Positions 17,840-27,210 of a DNA stretch of 64,000 bases are shown one piece after another. This stretch comes from Endobugula sp047636495 (GTDB lineage Bacteria; Pseudomonadota; Gammaproteobacteria; Pseudomonadales; Cellvibrionaceae). The notes beneath the pieces are model-generated. The model did no database searches, was not told where the DNA came from, and saw only the letters and a list, made by a program, of their open reading frames with translations. The position numbers and the translations under genes were made by a program. The stretch is from the NCBI GenBank assembly GCA_047636495.1, contig JBLILH010000011.1, positions 1 to 64,000 of the forward strand, written 5' to 3'. Position 1 is the stretch's first letter. Each line of letters starts with the position of its first letter.

Positions 17840-18505
17840 ATGGACTATCAGTTTTTATGGCGTCCAGTTTTCCAGTCATTACCCCAAATGTTAGAGGCCG
17901 CATTAGTCACGCTCGAAGTGTCCGTGATATCCATGTTATTAGGGACATTCATCGGCTTATTTATTTGTTTCTTCCGTGCTTCTAATTTTTGGTTCCTCAG
18001 GTTCTTTGCGGGAACATGGATTGAGCTTGCGCGAAATACGCCAGCACTCTTTCAGTTATTCTTCTTTAAGTTTGGTATGGGTGCCATAGGCATCATTATC
18101 GATTCCTATTTTGTTGTCTTGATTGCGTTATCTTTCAATACGGCAGGTTATATGGCAGAAAACTTTAGGGGTGGCTTTAACGCCATCCCTCCGACTCAAC
18201 TTCGTGCGGCACGCTCTCTGGGTATGTCATTCTTCCAATCACAGCTGCACGTTATTGTTCCTCAGGTGATGCGTATTATTTATCACCCTATGACGAATCA
18301 ATTTATTTGGGTGATTTTAATCAGTTCTCTAGGCATGCTAGTGGGTCTCCGCGAATTAACGGGCGAAACTCAGTTCTTGTACTCTAAAACCTTTAGGGCG
18401 TTCGAGTTCTTTGCGGCAACTGCAGTAATTTATTACATTATTGCAAAGATCGCTCTAGGGATCATGAGTTTTATCGGCTGGCGCTTGTTTAAAGGCCCTC
18501 AATAG
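17840..18505 (+). CDS. Amino-acid ABC transporter permease
   Basis: The product is a 221-residue inner-membrane permease of the HisM/GlnP type with about five transmembrane segments. ELARNTPALFQLFFFKFGM near residues 61-79 is the usual cytoplasmic signature. The EAA loop AARSLGMSFFQSQLHVIVPQ near residue 125 contacts the ATPase. AGGAGG lies before the ATG. It ends 10 bases before the second permease gene, so the two probably form a heterodimer. Confidence 0.92.
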   Translation: MDYQFLWRPVFQSLPQMLEAALVTLEVSVISMLLGTFIGLFICFFRASNFWFLRFFAGTWIELARNTPALFQLFFFKFGMGAIGIIIDSYFVVLIALSFNTAGYMAENFRGGFNAIPPTQLRAARSLGMSFFQSQLHVIVPQVMRIIYHPMTNQFIWVILISSLGMLVGLRELTGETQFLYSKTFRAFEFFAATAVIYYIIAKIALGIMSFIGWRLFKGPQ

Positions 18506-18515
18506 GAGATATTTT

Positions 18516-19178
18516 ATGGCTACATCAGTTCAAGTCTTCAGTGACTTACAAGCTAGTGATCTACTGTTTTTGGGTGAAGCGGCGTTAAAAACATTAGAAA
18601 TTTCAATTGTTGCGATCAGTGTCGGAACGATCTTCGGGGTTATCTTCGGTTGGATGCTAAATGCCGGTAACATGGCTGTGCGCATGGTCGTTAATGGTTT
18701 TCTCGATGTATTTCGAAGCGTGCCGTTAATTATCCAGTTGATTTTGTTTGATAGCTTTATTGCGATCGCTGGTTATCCTTTGCCCGCTTTTTGGTCGGGT
18801 ACGATAATATTGTCCATCTATACGTCTTCACTGGTGGCTCAAGTGGCACGCAGTGGCATTGATGCAGTCCCATTGACAACCCGCAGAGCGTCTCGTTCGC
18901 TGGGTATGACCTACTGGCAAGATATGCGTTACATCGTATGGCCAATTGGTTTGCGTGCTATTTTACCGTCTTGGGTAGGTGTTGCGCTTAGCGTACTTAA
19001 AGATTCGGCACTAGTATCAGTTATTGGTTATATCGAGTTGCTAAAAGCGTCTCAAATATTAATTACTCGTACAGCAGAAACATTTACTGTTTTAGCAATC
19101 GCGGGTCTCTTTTATTTCGCCCTTTCATATCCGATAGCAAAGGCGAGTAGTTATATAGAAAAAAGGTGGCAACAATGA
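18516..19178 (+). CDS. Amino-acid ABC transporter permease, second subunit
   Basis: The product is a 220-residue HisM-type permease with RSVPLIIQLILFDSF near residues 69-83 and the EAA loop RASRSLGMTYWQDMRYIVWP near residue 125. AGGAGA lies just before the ATG. Its stop codon overlaps the start of the ATPase gene (ATGA), which couples their translation. It should pair with the preceding permease in the transporter core. Confidence 0.92.
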   Translation: MATSVQVFSDLQASDLLFLGEAALKTLEISIVAISVGTIFGVIFGWMLNAGNMAVRMVVNGFLDVFRSVPLIIQLILFDSFIAIAGYPLPAFWSGTIILSIYTSSLVAQVARSGIDAVPLTTRRASRSLGMTYWQDMRYIVWPIGLRAILPSWVGVALSVLKDSALVSVIGYIELLKASQILITRTAETFTVLAIAGLFYFALSYPIAKASSYIEKRWQQ

Positions 19179-19897
19179 TCAAAATCAGAAACTTACATAA
19201 GGCATTTGGTGATGTTCAAGTACTGAAAGGTATAGATTTGGATGTGGCTGACGGTGAAGTATTAACGATTGTTGGGTCTTCTGGTTCGGGTAAATCAACA
19301 TTGTTGTACTGTATCAATGGCTTGGAAGCGATTAACAATGGTGAAATCCTTGTTGACGGGGTGGATGTTCATGACAAGAAAACCAACTTAAATTCGCTGC
19401 GTGAAAAAATTGGGATGGTTTTCCAGCAATGGAATTCATTTCCGCATCTAACGGCGCTAGAGAATGTTGCGTTATCACCACGTATCGTTAAAGGGTTAAG
19501 CAAAGCCGCTGCTGAAGAAATTGCTGCGTCACAGCTAGAGCATGTGGGTATAGGTGATAAGCTAGCATCATACCCCGGCGAACTTTCCGGTGGTCAGCAG
19601 CAACGTCTAGCGATCGCTCGTGCTCTAGCGATGGAGCCAAGTTATATGTTGTTTGATGAGGCAACGTCTGCACTTGATCCTGAGCTGGTGGGTGAAGTAT
19701 TGGATACCATGCGTTTGTTGGCAAAAGACGGTATGACGATGATCGTGGTGACCCATGAGATGAGCTTTGCAAAAGAAGTATCTGATCGTGTGGCCTATTT
19801 CCATGAAGGTAAAATGGAAGAAATTGGCACGCCAGCAGAAATCTTTGGTAACCCACAAAGTGTTCACACACAAAAATTCCTAGCTAACGTTCGATAG
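19175..19897 (+). CDS. Amino-acid ABC transporter ATP-binding protein
   Basis: The product is a 240-residue ABC ATPase of the polar amino-acid (GlnQ/HisP) class. Walker A is VGSSGSGKSTLL near residues 33-44, the signature is LSGGQQQRLAIARAL near 133, Walker B is YMLFDEATSALDPE near 154, and the H-loop is VVTHEMSFA. The ATG at 19175 is chosen because it forms an ATGA overlap with the permease stop and has AAAAGG upstream; a GTG at 19166 lies inside that ribosome-binding site. Confidence 0.94.
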   Translation: MIKIRNLHKAFGDVQVLKGIDLDVADGEVLTIVGSSGSGKSTLLYCINGLEAINNGEILVDGVDVHDKKTNLNSLREKIGMVFQQWNSFPHLTALENVALSPRIVKGLSKAAAEEIAASQLEHVGIGDKLASYPGELSGGQQQRLAIARALAMEPSYMLFDEATSALDPELVGEVLDTMRLLAKDGMTMIVVTHEMSFAKEVSDRVAYFHEGKMEEIGTPAEIFGNPQSVHTQKFLANVR

Positions 19898-19909
19898 GAA
19901 CTTTTTGAT

Positions 19910-20857
19910 GTGAAAAAAGAAACGCTGGCGTTAAGCTATGGTTTAACGGCGGTGCTATTGTGGTCTACAGTAGCATCGGCGTTCAAAATTGGGCTAAGCT
20001 TAACGTCAGTGATATTATTAGTGACTGGCGCTTGTTTTTTCTCTCTCGTTGTCTTGGCTGGCGTGCTACTCTTCCGCAAAGAACTCTCCTCTGCTATTTA
20101 TTCCTTATGGCAAAATCGCTACGTATCGATAAAGTTAGGAATGCTCAACCCCGTTCTTTATTATCTTATTCTATTTGAAGCCTACGATCGATTGCCTGCA
20201 CAAATTGCCCAACCTATTAATTATACCTGGGCCATTGTCTTAGGCTTGCTGGCGGTTCCATTTCTGGGTAGAAAAATCACTCGTTGGGATATTCTTGGGA
20301 TGTTTGTTGCGTATGGCGGCGTTTTTCTTATTTCCATGGCGGGCAAAGGGCTTCCCGGCGGAGTCGACTCCATAGGGGTTTTGCTAGCGTTGGTAAGCAC
20401 TGTAGTGTGGGCAGCCTACTGGCTGTTTAATATAAAAGATAAGCGTTCCCCAGTATTGGCGTTATTCCAGAATTTTTTCTATGCGTTACCCGTGCTGATG
20501 GTTATTGCTTACTTAAGCGATACTTCACTCAGTTCTATTCATCCCTCATTTAACATATTGGCCAGCATGGCTTACATCGGCTTATTTGAGATGGGCTTCA
20601 CTTTTATACTGTGGCAATCAGCACTGCAGACAACCGAGTATACATCACGCATTAGTTCGCTCATCTTCTTATCACCGTTCGTTAGTCTCTTTATCATTAA
20701 CCAAGTATTAGGAGAGCCTCTACAGTCGCTAACCTTTGTTGGGCTAGGGGTGATCGTTATAGGTTTAGCATTGCAGCGAGTAGGGAAAACTGCAGTAGTG
20801 GTTAAAGATGCATCTGCCGACAGTGTAGGCATTACAGCAGAGAAAAATAATGCTTAG
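19910..20857 (+). CDS. EamA-family (DMT superfamily) transporter
   Basis: The product is a 315-residue inner-membrane protein with about ten hydrophobic segments arranged as two EamA repeats. These are the usual features of drug/metabolite-type exporters of amino acids or small metabolites. The start is GTG at 19910, 12 bases after the ATPase gene, with TAGGAA upstream; an overlapping ATG at 19908 runs straight into a stop. Being last in the ABC operon, it may export excess amino acid or a breakdown product. The substrate is unknown. Confidence 0.85.
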   Translation: MKKETLALSYGLTAVLLWSTVASAFKIGLSLTSVILLVTGACFFSLVVLAGVLLFRKELSSAIYSLWQNRYVSIKLGMLNPVLYYLILFEAYDRLPAQIAQPINYTWAIVLGLLAVPFLGRKITRWDILGMFVAYGGVFLISMAGKGLPGGVDSIGVLLALVSTVVWAAYWLFNIKDKRSPVLALFQNFFYALPVLMVIAYLSDTSLSSIHPSFNILASMAYIGLFEMGFTFILWQSALQTTEYTSRISSLIFLSPFVSLFIINQVLGEPLQSLTFVGLGVIVIGLALQRVGKTAVVVKDASADSVGITAEKNNA

Positions 20858-20979
20858 TTATACAATCGGTGTAGGTTAATCATCATTAAGGGCAGTTGTT
20901 GTAAATAGTATGTCTACAGAAATATTGGGTTTTTATCGCCGTTGCCAATACTGGAATAAACTATCTAAGGGAAGTTTAG

Positions 20980-21591
20980 ATGATTATACTTTACGATCTT
21001 GCAGCAGCAGATAAAGCGGTTTGCTTTAGTCCACACTGTTGGAAAACTCGCTATATCCAAACAGGACCTTTTACCAGTGATTGTTGATGGCGAAGCCATT
21101 ATCAGTGACTCTTGGGAGATCGCCTTATATTTGGAACGACAGTACCCCGACAGTCCATCATTGTTTGTTTGGGAGTGACTAGGCGTTCTAGCAAGCTAAG
21201 CAATTTAACGAGTGGGCCAATAGCGCACTTGCTCTTCATATTCGTGCTCTGGTCCTTATGCCAATTTACAATATTATTGAAGAAAAAGATAACACGTATT
21301 TTCGTCAAAGCCGTGAGGAAAAAATCGGCGAAACCCTAGAGGCTATTAGTGCTGATGCTAGCCTTATCGTGATGCATAAGGAGTTACAGTGTGTGAGGGA
21401 CCTGCTTTATAACCAAAATTATTTGGCTAGAAGTCAATCTGGAAAAATGATGTTTGTTTAGCATGTTTCTGTGGGTGGCCAACGTCACGGATGTTGCTTT
21501 CTTATCTAAGCAGCGAAAAATCAGTCCGGGGTATCAGCGTATGTGCCAGGACTATAGTGCAGTGTTACCAGAGAACCTTCGTCTGCCTTAG
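20980..21591 (+). pseudogene. Decayed glutathione S-transferase gene
   Basis: The translation starts MIILYDLAAADKAVCFSPHC, typical of a GST thioredoxin-fold start. After frameshifts it continues as LPVIVDGEAIISDSWEIALYLE and YPDSPSLF, the rest of the N-terminal domain. A helical C-terminal part follows (FNEWANSALALHIRALVLMP, FRQSREEKIGETLEAI), ending near LRLP. Several frameshifts, an apparent deletion after the first strand and an in-frame TGA after LFVWE break it. No intact product can be made. Confidence 0.8.
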
Positions 21592-21624
21592 TAGGCTTGA
21601 GACGAGCCTGCATTGAGTGAAACT

Positions 21625-22533
21625 CTAGTTTTCAAATAAATTAAACGCTTCTTCGACGACCATGGCGTGTCGTTGTGCTAAAGCGTAGCGGTCATCATCG
21701 TAGCCCCCGCCGATAACGGTGACAACTGGAATGTCATGTTTTTTGCAGAGTGTTAGCACTAATTTTTCTCGCTGGCGAATGCCCTCTAGTGATATATCTA
21801 ATAACCCTAGAGGATCACCCGTATATACATCCACTCCTGCATCATAAATAATCAGTTCCGGCTGTTCTTGCCGAATTAACTTTTCTAGCGTATCGCTGAC
21901 ACAGAGTAAATAATCATCATCTTGCGTTTTGGGTGGTAAGCCAACATCATAATTACTCAAGGCTTTTTTTGCGGGGAAATTTTTTTCGCAATGAATCGAG
22001 CACGTGTAAGCACGATCATCATCCCCGAGTATCGACGCAGTGCCGTCGCCTTGGTGTACATCGCAATCAAAAATCAATAGTTTAGCCACTTTTTTCTGCG
22101 CAAGTAAAGCTTTAGCCGTGATGGCGAGATCGTTAAAGATACAAAAGCCCGAGGCAAAGTCAAAATGGGCATGGTGGGTTCCACCAGCCAAATGACAAGC
22201 GATCCCGTGTTTGAGTGCTAGCTGAGCGGCTAAAAAGGTGCCGTTGGGGGAGATTAATGTTCGGCGCACTAAACCTTTACTCCAAGGTAAGCCCATTCTG
22301 CGTAATTCGTTTTTAGCGAGTGTGTTATTAATAAAACGCTCAATATAATTTGGGCAGTGTGCTTGCTTAAGTAGTGCGGGTTTACTATTACCGGGCCTGT
22401 AATGATTCTTTTGACTAGATATTCCGCTTTCTTGTAGATATTGCGTCAGTAATGAAAATTTCTCCATTGGAAAGCGGTGATTTCCCGGAAAAGAAAAGCT
22501 ATATGCTGGATGTGAAACTACAGGTATCGTCAT
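21625..22533 (-). CDS. Histone deacetylase-like amidohydrolase
   Basis: The 302-residue protein belongs to the bacterial class II histone deacetylase / acetylpolyamine amidohydrolase superfamily, zinc-dependent deacetylases of small or protein acyl-lysine-like substrates. The catalytic His pair is in LAGGTHHAHFDFASGFC. Zinc ligands are in FDCDVHQGDGTA and in DAGVDVYTGDPLG. GGGYDDD near residue 275 fits the C-terminal family motif. It stands alone, and its substrate cannot be told from context. Confidence 0.9.
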   Translation of the reverse strand: MTIPVVSHPAYSFSFPGNHRFPMEKFSLLTQYLQESGISSQKNHYRPGNSKPALLKQAHCPNYIERFINNTLAKNELRRMGLPWSKGLVRRTLISPNGTFLAAQLALKHGIACHLAGGTHHAHFDFASGFCIFNDLAITAKALLAQKKVAKLLIFDCDVHQGDGTASILGDDDRAYTCSIHCEKNFPAKKALSNYDVGLPPKTQDDDYLLCVSDTLEKLIRQEQPELIIYDAGVDVYTGDPLGLLDISLEGIRQREKLVLTLCKKHDIPVVTVIGGGYDDDRYALAQRHAMVVEEAFNLFEN

Positions 22534-22783
22534 TGGTGCTTTTATTATATTAAATACAGTGATCTATAGAAATTATTATCGATTTTTTTAGGGTGCTGAT
22601 AGTAATTAAGTACTGATAAAGTGGCAATAAAAAACACCAAAATGTAAGTGAAATAAGTGGGCAATATATTAATATAGAAATGTTGCCTGTGAAAAAAGAA
22701 GTTTACCATAGAGAGGGACTAGTTTACTTAGTGGATGCTAAGCAAACTTTTATTATCTTCTTGACGTATATTTTTTATGTGTT

Positions 22784-23518
22784 CTATTTAACCATATCAA
22801 TGCCTTTCTGTAGCACTTGTACAACGGAGTCATCGACATCTTTACTAAAAGCAAAATATAACTCGCTAGATTTTAAAACATGCACAATTTCATAGTCGTC
22901 CATATTCGCGCCTGCTGCCGTTAATTGTTTTGAACCGCTATTTTCGCTGTAAGCCCATAGCTTCAATCTGTCGCTGACTAACATTTTTGCAGCACCCTCT
23001 GGCTTAGAGTTGCGCATCAGACCTTCATGACTTGTACCAGCAGCCACCATTAATTGATCGCCCACCGTATCGCGTATTACGCCGACTACTAACGTGTTGT
23101 CTTTTACATCAGTAAATGGCGCAATGTTAGACGACTTTTTCGCAAATATTACGATTCGATTTTTTCCGATCGGACCCGCCCACTTAAATAAATCTTCGCG
23201 TGCATTTGTTCTCGTCATGCTAAACAATAGCGCGTTGGGTCCTGACAGCGCGGCCTTGTAGGCTCGCGCCCAAGTCATCACGTTGATTTTAGCGTTGGCG
23301 ATAGGATCACCTGCGGCTGCACTTGCTTGCATTAATAAATCAACAGCACTACCGACGGCCTTGTCATCCTGTCTATAGTTAAATGGCGGAAAATCCTCGG
23401 TCATAATGGTGAGCTTGTTAAGGTCACTTGCATTGACTAGAGCAGTAAACATAAGCGTAAATGCTAGTAAGACGGTTGTAATCAATTGAGTAAAACATGT
23501 CGTTCGTTGTTTATTCAT
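22784..23518 (-). CDS. Periplasmic family 3 solute-binding protein
   Basis: The product is 244 residues with a Sec signal peptide (LITTVLLAFTLMFTALVNA, cleaved near residue 30). A binding-protein fold follows, beginning KLTIMTEDFPPFNYRQDDKAVG. Blocks such as VDLLMQAS, ARAYKAALSGPNALLFSMTRT and GVIRDTVGDQLM fit the family 3 solute-binding group. No permease or ATPase gene is adjacent. It may serve another transporter or act as an orphan sensor-type protein. It is divergent from mutL. Confidence 0.85.
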   Translation of the reverse strand: MNKQRTTCFTQLITTVLLAFTLMFTALVNASDLNKLTIMTEDFPPFNYRQDDKAVGSAVDLLMQASAAAGDPIANAKINVMTWARAYKAALSGPNALLFSMTRTNAREDLFKWAGPIGKNRIVIFAKKSSNIAPFTDVKDNTLVVGVIRDTVGDQLMVAAGTSHEGLMRNSKPEGAAKMLVSDRLKLWAYSENSGSKQLTAAGANMDDYEIVHVLKSSELYFAFSKDVDDSVVQVLQKGIDMVK

Positions 23519-23679
23519 TGTTTTTTACCTGTTGTGAGGGGGTACCATTCAAAGAGTAGCTGACATTGTTGGCAGGTCAAACTTTCTCATCAATTTAATG
23601 GGTTAATTGCTATCAGGATAACGTGTGTTTTTCCTGTATGATTGATGCTCCTTTACCTTTTTGAAAGCCTTAACATCCT

Positions 23680-25554
23680 ATGTCTAAAATAAAATTACTA
23701 CCACCACGTTTGGCTAACCAGATTGCAGCGGGTGAGGTGGTCGAGCGTCCAGCATCCGTCATCAAAGAAATGCTAGAAAACAGTGTAGATGCGGGTGCGT
23801 CACGTATCGATATAGATATAGAGAATGGCGGCATCAAAACCATGCGGATTCGTGATAACGGCCACGGCATCGATCAAGATGACTTGGCGCTTGCGTTGAG
23901 CCGCCATGCGACCAGTAAAATTTACGTGTTAGATGACTTAGAAGCCGTGGGGACACTAGGTTTCCGTGGAGAGGCTTTAGCGAGTGTAAGTTCAGTCTCG
24001 CGCCTAACCTTAACCAGTAACTCTACAGATTCTGCACAAGGCTGGGCGGCAAAGGCTGAAGGGCAGGATATGTCCACGGAGCTAGTGCCTGCTCCCCACC
24101 AACAGGGCACTACCGTAGAGGTTCGAGACTTATTCTTTAATACCCCCGCGAGGCGCAAATTTTTACGCACTGAAAAGACCGAATTTAATCGCATAGAAGA
24201 AGTCGTAAAGCGTCTAGCGTTGGCGAATTTCAATGTGACTTTTGAGCTACGACATAATCAACGCACCATACATAGTTTACGTTCGGGCGGGTCAGATGCC
24301 GAAAAAAATCGCCGGGTAGCGCAAATATGTGGCCCCGCATTTATGGAAAATGCGTTAACAGTAGATATTGAACGCCACGGCTTACGGTTATGGGGATGGG
24401 TGGCATTACCGACCTTTTCTCGCAGTCAAGCGGACCTACAGCATTTTTATGTGAACGGTCGTGCGATCAAAGATAAGTTGGTTAGCCATGCCGTCCGTAA
24501 AGCTTATGCAGATGTGCTTTATCATGGCCGTCATCCAGCATTTGTCCTGTATCTAGAGATAGATCCTGCCACGGTGGATGTGAATGTCCATCCGACTAAG
24601 CATGAAGTACGTTTTCGCGACGGGCGTACCGTGCATGGCTTCATTTACAGTAGTCTACATCATGCTTTAGCGGATATACGACCAGATGATCAGCTAACCA
24701 CGGCGTCGTCCCTTGCTTCAGCAACGGGCCTCAATGCTGCTGGCCAAGCGCAATCATCAGCAATTATCGATCAACAATCTATGCCGTTAGCCGCGCAAAC
24801 AGCGTTGTCGTCAGAAGCGCATCTTAATAACGGCACTGGGAGTAATCACTATGCTTCCCCGCCTTTTGCTCCCGCTAATATCGAGACGCCGCAAATACGC
24901 GAAGCCATGCAATTTTACGGGCAGGCTGCAGGATCGTCCTCTCAGCTCCCTTCTGCACCGGCAAGCGATGCCCCCCCCCTGGGCTACGCCATTGCCCAGT
25001 TAAAAGGTATTTATATATTGGCAGAGAATGCCCAGGGCTTGATCGTGGTCGATATGCACGCCGCACATGAGCGGGTGGTATACGAGCGAATGAAAACGGC
25101 TTTTGAGCAAGGTAGTGTGCAAGCGCAACCCTTGCTGGTTCCGCAAACGTTAGCGGTGAGTGAAAAAGAGGTGGCCTGTGCTGAAAGTCATACGGAAGTT
25201 TTTCAGCAGTTAGGCTTTGTGGTGGGGGTTGCAGGGCCAGAAAGTCTGTTGATTCGACAAATTCCTGTTTCCCTTAAAAATGCTAATGTGGAACAGCTGG
25301 TGAGAGATGTATTGTCCGATGTGATTCAATACGGCAGTAGTGACCGTATTAAACAGCACGTTAATGAATTGTTATCGACTATGGCCTGTCATGGCTCGGT
25401 ACGCGCGAATCGTCAATTAACCGTGCCAGAAATGAATGCCTTATTGCGGGATATGGAAGCCACCGAACGCAGTGGTCAATGCAATCACGGACGGCCAACA
25501 TGGATGCACTTTTCATTGTCCGAGATTGATAAGTGGTTTATGCGCGGACAATGA
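23680..25554 (+). CDS. mutL: DNA mismatch repair protein MutL
   Basis: MutL links mismatch recognition by MutS to strand incision. The 624-residue protein has the GHKL ATPase N-domain with the motifs MLENSVDAGA, RDNGHGID and GFRGEALASVSSV, and then the NTPARRKFL loop. A flexible, Ala/Ser/Gln-rich linker covers about residues 335-430. The C-domain contains DMHAAHERVVYE, matching the DQHA(X)2E(X)4E endonuclease motif with Met in place of Gln, as in Pseudomonas MutL. This implies a MutL that nicks DNA itself. It opens the mutL-miaA-hfq-hfl block. Confidence 0.97.
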   Translation: MSKIKLLPPRLANQIAAGEVVERPASVIKEMLENSVDAGASRIDIDIENGGIKTMRIRDNGHGIDQDDLALALSRHATSKIYVLDDLEAVGTLGFRGEALASVSSVSRLTLTSNSTDSAQGWAAKAEGQDMSTELVPAPHQQGTTVEVRDLFFNTPARRKFLRTEKTEFNRIEEVVKRLALANFNVTFELRHNQRTIHSLRSGGSDAEKNRRVAQICGPAFMENALTVDIERHGLRLWGWVALPTFSRSQADLQHFYVNGRAIKDKLVSHAVRKAYADVLYHGRHPAFVLYLEIDPATVDVNVHPTKHEVRFRDGRTVHGFIYSSLHHALADIRPDDQLTTASSLASATGLNAAGQAQSSAIIDQQSMPLAAQTALSSEAHLNNGTGSNHYASPPFAPANIETPQIREAMQFYGQAAGSSSQLPSAPASDAPPLGYAIAQLKGIYILAENAQGLIVVDMHAAHERVVYERMKTAFEQGSVQAQPLLVPQTLAVSEKEVACAESHTEVFQQLGFVVGVAGPESLLIRQIPVSLKNANVEQLVRDVLSDVIQYGSSDRIKQHVNELLSTMACHGSVRANRQLTVPEMNALLRDMEATERSGQCNHGRPTWMHFSLSEIDKWFMRGQ

Positions 25555-25623
25555 CATGAGTGATAGGTTAACGGTTACAGGTGTGAGCGCTGCACTTCTT
25601 GATATTAATTAGATGGTTGAATT

Positions 25624-26619
25624 GTGAATAATAGTTCAAAAGCACCAGTGGTTTTCTTGATGGGGCCGACCGCATCGGGTAAAACAGATTTAGCGATTGC
25701 GTTATCGCAGCAGCGTGATGTCGATATTATTAGCGTGGATTCAGCATTAATCTATCGTGGGATGGATATCGGTACGGCTAAGCCAAGCGCGGCAGAATTG
25801 TTTCTTGCACCTCATGCGCTAATTGATATTTGTGACCCCGCAGATGCTTATTCGGTCGCCAATTTCTGTTTAGATGCTCAGCAAGCTATAGACAACAGCC
25901 ATGAAGCTGGACGCACACCGGTATTAGTGGGTGGCACCATGATGTATTTTAATGCCTTATTGAAAGGCTTGGCTGATATGCCGGCCACTGACGGTGCGAT
26001 GCGAGCAACCATTGAAGACGAGGCGAGGGTCAAAGGCTGGCCGGTATTACATGAAGCGTTAATGCAGGTTGACCCTGAATCCGCTTCACAAATACACCCT
26101 AATCATTCGCAGCGGATTGCGCGAGCGCTAGCGGTTTATCGTATAAGTGGCAAAACGATGAGTGAGTGCCGTGCTGAGCAGCGTCAGCAGGCGCAGCGAT
26201 CCCATCCAGAAAGTGGTTTCTTGGGTAAATATCAGGTGACGCAATTCGCGTTAATACCTCAAGAGCGGCGTCAGTTACACCTGCGTATAGAGCGGCGGTA
26301 TCAGATGATGTTGGCATCAGGTTTTATGGACGAAGTCACGCCCCTATATCACCGTAAGGATCTTAGCTTAGATCTGCCTTCAATGCGCTCTGTTGGTTAT
26401 CGGCAAGCCTGGGAATATCTGGCGGGCCAGTATGATTACCCTACGATGGTAGAGAAAGGACTGGCGGCAACTCGCCAGCTAGCTAAAAGGCAATTAACGT
26501 GGCTGCGTGGCTGGGAGAGCTTGCAAGTGTTAGAGGTAGTCATCGACTCTACGACATTAGCCGTAGAATCTAAGGTTAATGTAAACAGAATGTTGCATTG
26601 CTTGCAGTTCAGGCCGTAG
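25624..26619 (+). CDS. miaA: tRNA dimethylallyltransferase
   Basis: MiaA transfers the dimethylallyl group to N6 of A37 in tRNAs that read codons starting with U. The 331-residue protein has the P-loop MGPTASGKTDLA near residues 14-25, DSALIYRGMDIGTAKPS near 39-55, the VGGTMMYFNALLKGLADMP stretch near 100, and a C-terminal RQLAKRQLTWLRGW. The start is GTG at 25624, 69 bases after mutL. The order mutL-miaA-hfq is conserved in gammaproteobacteria. Confidence 0.97.
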   Translation: MNNSSKAPVVFLMGPTASGKTDLAIALSQQRDVDIISVDSALIYRGMDIGTAKPSAAELFLAPHALIDICDPADAYSVANFCLDAQQAIDNSHEAGRTPVLVGGTMMYFNALLKGLADMPATDGAMRATIEDEARVKGWPVLHEALMQVDPESASQIHPNHSQRIARALAVYRISGKTMSECRAEQRQQAQRSHPESGFLGKYQVTQFALIPQERRQLHLRIERRYQMMLASGFMDEVTPLYHRKDLSLDLPSMRSVGYRQAWEYLAGQYDYPTMVEKGLAATRQLAKRQLTWLRGWESLQVLEVVIDSTTLAVESKVNVNRMLHCLQFRP

Positions 26620-26866
26620 CACCCTTAAATATACAGAAATAGGTATATAAAGTTGTGCATTAATAGTAAATTTTTACTGGTTACGATGTTTTAAGATTAC
26701 ATTTTACTGCTATAGTGATATGTGTTGAAGAGATCAACATATAAAAATAAAACGTAGCTGTGTGATGGCCTTTAAATTGAAGAACTTGAACGCTGCCACC
26801 GTGCTGTAGTTAGTACACAAAAAAACAATACCCAAACATTACTTTTATCACCTCAAGGAGAATCCC

Positions 26867-27118
26867 ATGTCAAAAGGGCAAAGCTTACAAGACCCTTACT
26901 TAAATGTGTTACGTAAAGAACGCATTCCTGTTTCTATTTATTTAGTGAACGGCATTAAACTGCAAGGTCAGGTCGAATCGTTCGATCAATTCGTCATCTT
27001 GCTGAAAAATACTGTAAGCCAAATGGTTTACAAACATGCCATCTCCACTGTTGTGCCTGCAAGAGCGGTGCGTGTTCCGATGATTGAGCATGATGATGAA
27101 GAAATCGAAAACGATTGA
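26867..27118 (+). CDS. hfq: RNA chaperone Hfq
   Basis: Hfq forms a hexameric ring that pairs small RNAs with mRNAs. The 83-residue protein has the Sm1 part GQSLQDPYLNVLRKERIPVSIYLVNGIKLQG and the Sm2 part YKHAISTVVPAR, with a short acidic tail. The tail is shorter than in Escherichia coli, as in Pseudomonas. AAGGAGA lies just before the ATG. The 247 bases between miaA and hfq are AT-rich and probably hold the hfq promoter. Confidence 0.97.
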   Translation: MSKGQSLQDPYLNVLRKERIPVSIYLVNGIKLQGQVESFDQFVILLKNTVSQMVYKHAISTVVPARAVRVPMIEHDDEEIEND

Positions 27119-27141
27119 TCGGTCATTTGATCAGTCTCCCT

Positions 27142-27180
27142 GGTTGATGTGTCAGCGTAAAACTGCCATCAACCATTATT
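27142..27180 (+). terminator. Hairpin after hfq
   Basis: GGTTGATG (27142-27149) pairs with CATCAACC (27167-27174), followed by ATTATTTA. It is a likely partial terminator between hfq and hflX, although the T-run is weak. Confidence 0.55.
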
Positions 27181-27210
27181 TACATAAAACGACTTTATTG
27201 CGAGTGTTCA

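Noticed and set aside
19488..19871. Open frame of 127 codons on the minus strand
   Set aside because: It is antisense to the ABC ATPase gene with no family resemblance.
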